From NCBI GenBank assembly GCA_031259035.1, contig JAIRLZ010000284.1, positions 1 through 5,576 of the forward strand: DNA of 5,576 nucleotides, given 5' to 3'. Made by a program: the position numbers and the translations under genes. Below the pieces are notes generated by a model. The model was not told where the DNA came from and did no database searches. It was given only the letters and a program-made list of their open reading frames with translations. The number at the start of each line of letters is the position of its first letter. The stretch's first letter is position 1. Origin of the DNA: Treponema sp. Lineage in GTDB: Bacteria > Spirochaetota > Spirochaetia > Treponematales > Breznakiellaceae. This document shows, piece after piece, positions 5,280 to 5,576 of this stretch.

Positions 5280-5576
5280 CGTCGTATTTGCCTTTTGCGT
5301 CTGTATATGTCTTTTTAATGGTAAGACTTTAAAGTCTCCTATTTTCCAGAGAAAAACAACCTTTAAAGAAGTCGCTTTCGTTAAATACGAGAAGGACGGA
5401 AACCTATACGTCGTCGATTCTGGATTCCTACGCCTCGTATGCATGACTCCCCAAGGCCATATAAAATATATCGTCAGCATAGATAAGACCAGGGACTACA
5501 CCAAAATATTCGACATCGCTGTGGACGAAGACGGCAACCTCTACGCGCACACAATGAAAAGCGCGTATAACGAGGA
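5236..5576 (+). CDS. Membrane-anchored beta-propeller (NHL-like) protein, N-terminal part (3' end outside window)
   Basis: The frame is open from a double ATG (5236 and 5239) to the window end, giving 113 codons. A basic N-terminus (KNKAMK) precedes one hydrophobic, Cys-containing segment (residues 10-27, IFVLSSVVFAFCVCICLF), an uncleaved anchor or signal peptide. The exported part then shows two copies of a blade-like pattern: DGNLYVVDSG (54-63) followed by LRLVCMTPQGHIKYIVSI, and FDIAVDEDGNLYAH (92-105). DGNLY-type repeats are typical of NHL/SMP-30-like beta-propellers, used for ligand binding or as sensor domains; the function beyond that is unknown and a signalling domain may follow. The start is uncertain: 5236 has no good ribosome site, and the in-frame ATG at 5257 (MKIFVLSS) gives a more classical signal sequence. 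Base composition is more AT-rich than the genes to the left. Confidence 0.75.
   Translation, partial: MMTKNKAMKIFVLSSVVFAFCVCICLFNGKTLKSPIFQRKTTFKEVAFVKYEKDGNLYVVDSGFLRLVCMTPQGHIKYIVSIDKTRDYTKIFDIAVDEDGNLYAHTMKSAYNE

Noticed and set aside
5187..5480. Open frame of 97 codons on the - strand
   Set aside because: It lies antisense to the beta-propeller gene, which has a membrane segment, repeat motifs and a promoter; the antisense frame has no ribosome site or recognisable protein pattern.

Overview
The window reads like a stretch of a spirochaete chromosome, most likely from a gut-type Treponema relative. This is an inference from three things: the RuvA sequence style (MFNSIQG start, GVEW, WTWVYHKEDGMRLYGF, KVDGIGPK), a ruvA gene coupled to a membrane-anchored envelope-type protein, and a short hairpin-rich repeat of the kind scattered through treponeme genomes. 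The genes are moderately GC-rich. The last ~350 bases are visibly more AT-rich.

Left part (1-2540, + strand): the 3' two-thirds of potA and complete potB and potC form an ABC importer of the polyamine type. The genes overlap by ATGA at both junctions, so the three products are probably made by coupled translation. The ATPase lacks its N-terminus only because the window starts inside the gene. No substrate-binding protein gene (potD) follows potC here.

Middle (2541-2851): no credible gene. It holds a GC-rich spacer and then a 185-base, MITE-like element (2667-2851) with imperfect 19-base terminal inverted repeats and two strong internal hairpins. Its right end supplies the TAG stop codon of the gene converging on it.

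Right-centre (2848-4986, - strand): ruvA is followed by a 505-residue protein with one N-terminal membrane anchor and a large exported domain. ruvA has an in-frame TAG at codon 169. Beyond it the same frame continues for 35 convincing RuvA domain III residues to a TAA 6 bases before the next start. So ruvA is either nonsense-mutated, losing the RuvB-binding domain, or read through at UAG. A good extended -10 promoter lies upstream at 5076-5104.

Right end (5199-5576, + strand): a promoter with a perfect TTGACA box stands just before a gene that runs off the window. It encodes a membrane-anchored protein with at least two DGNLY motifs of beta-propeller (NHL-like) type. The predicted transcription start lies almost on the start codon, which suggests a leaderless or mis-assigned start.
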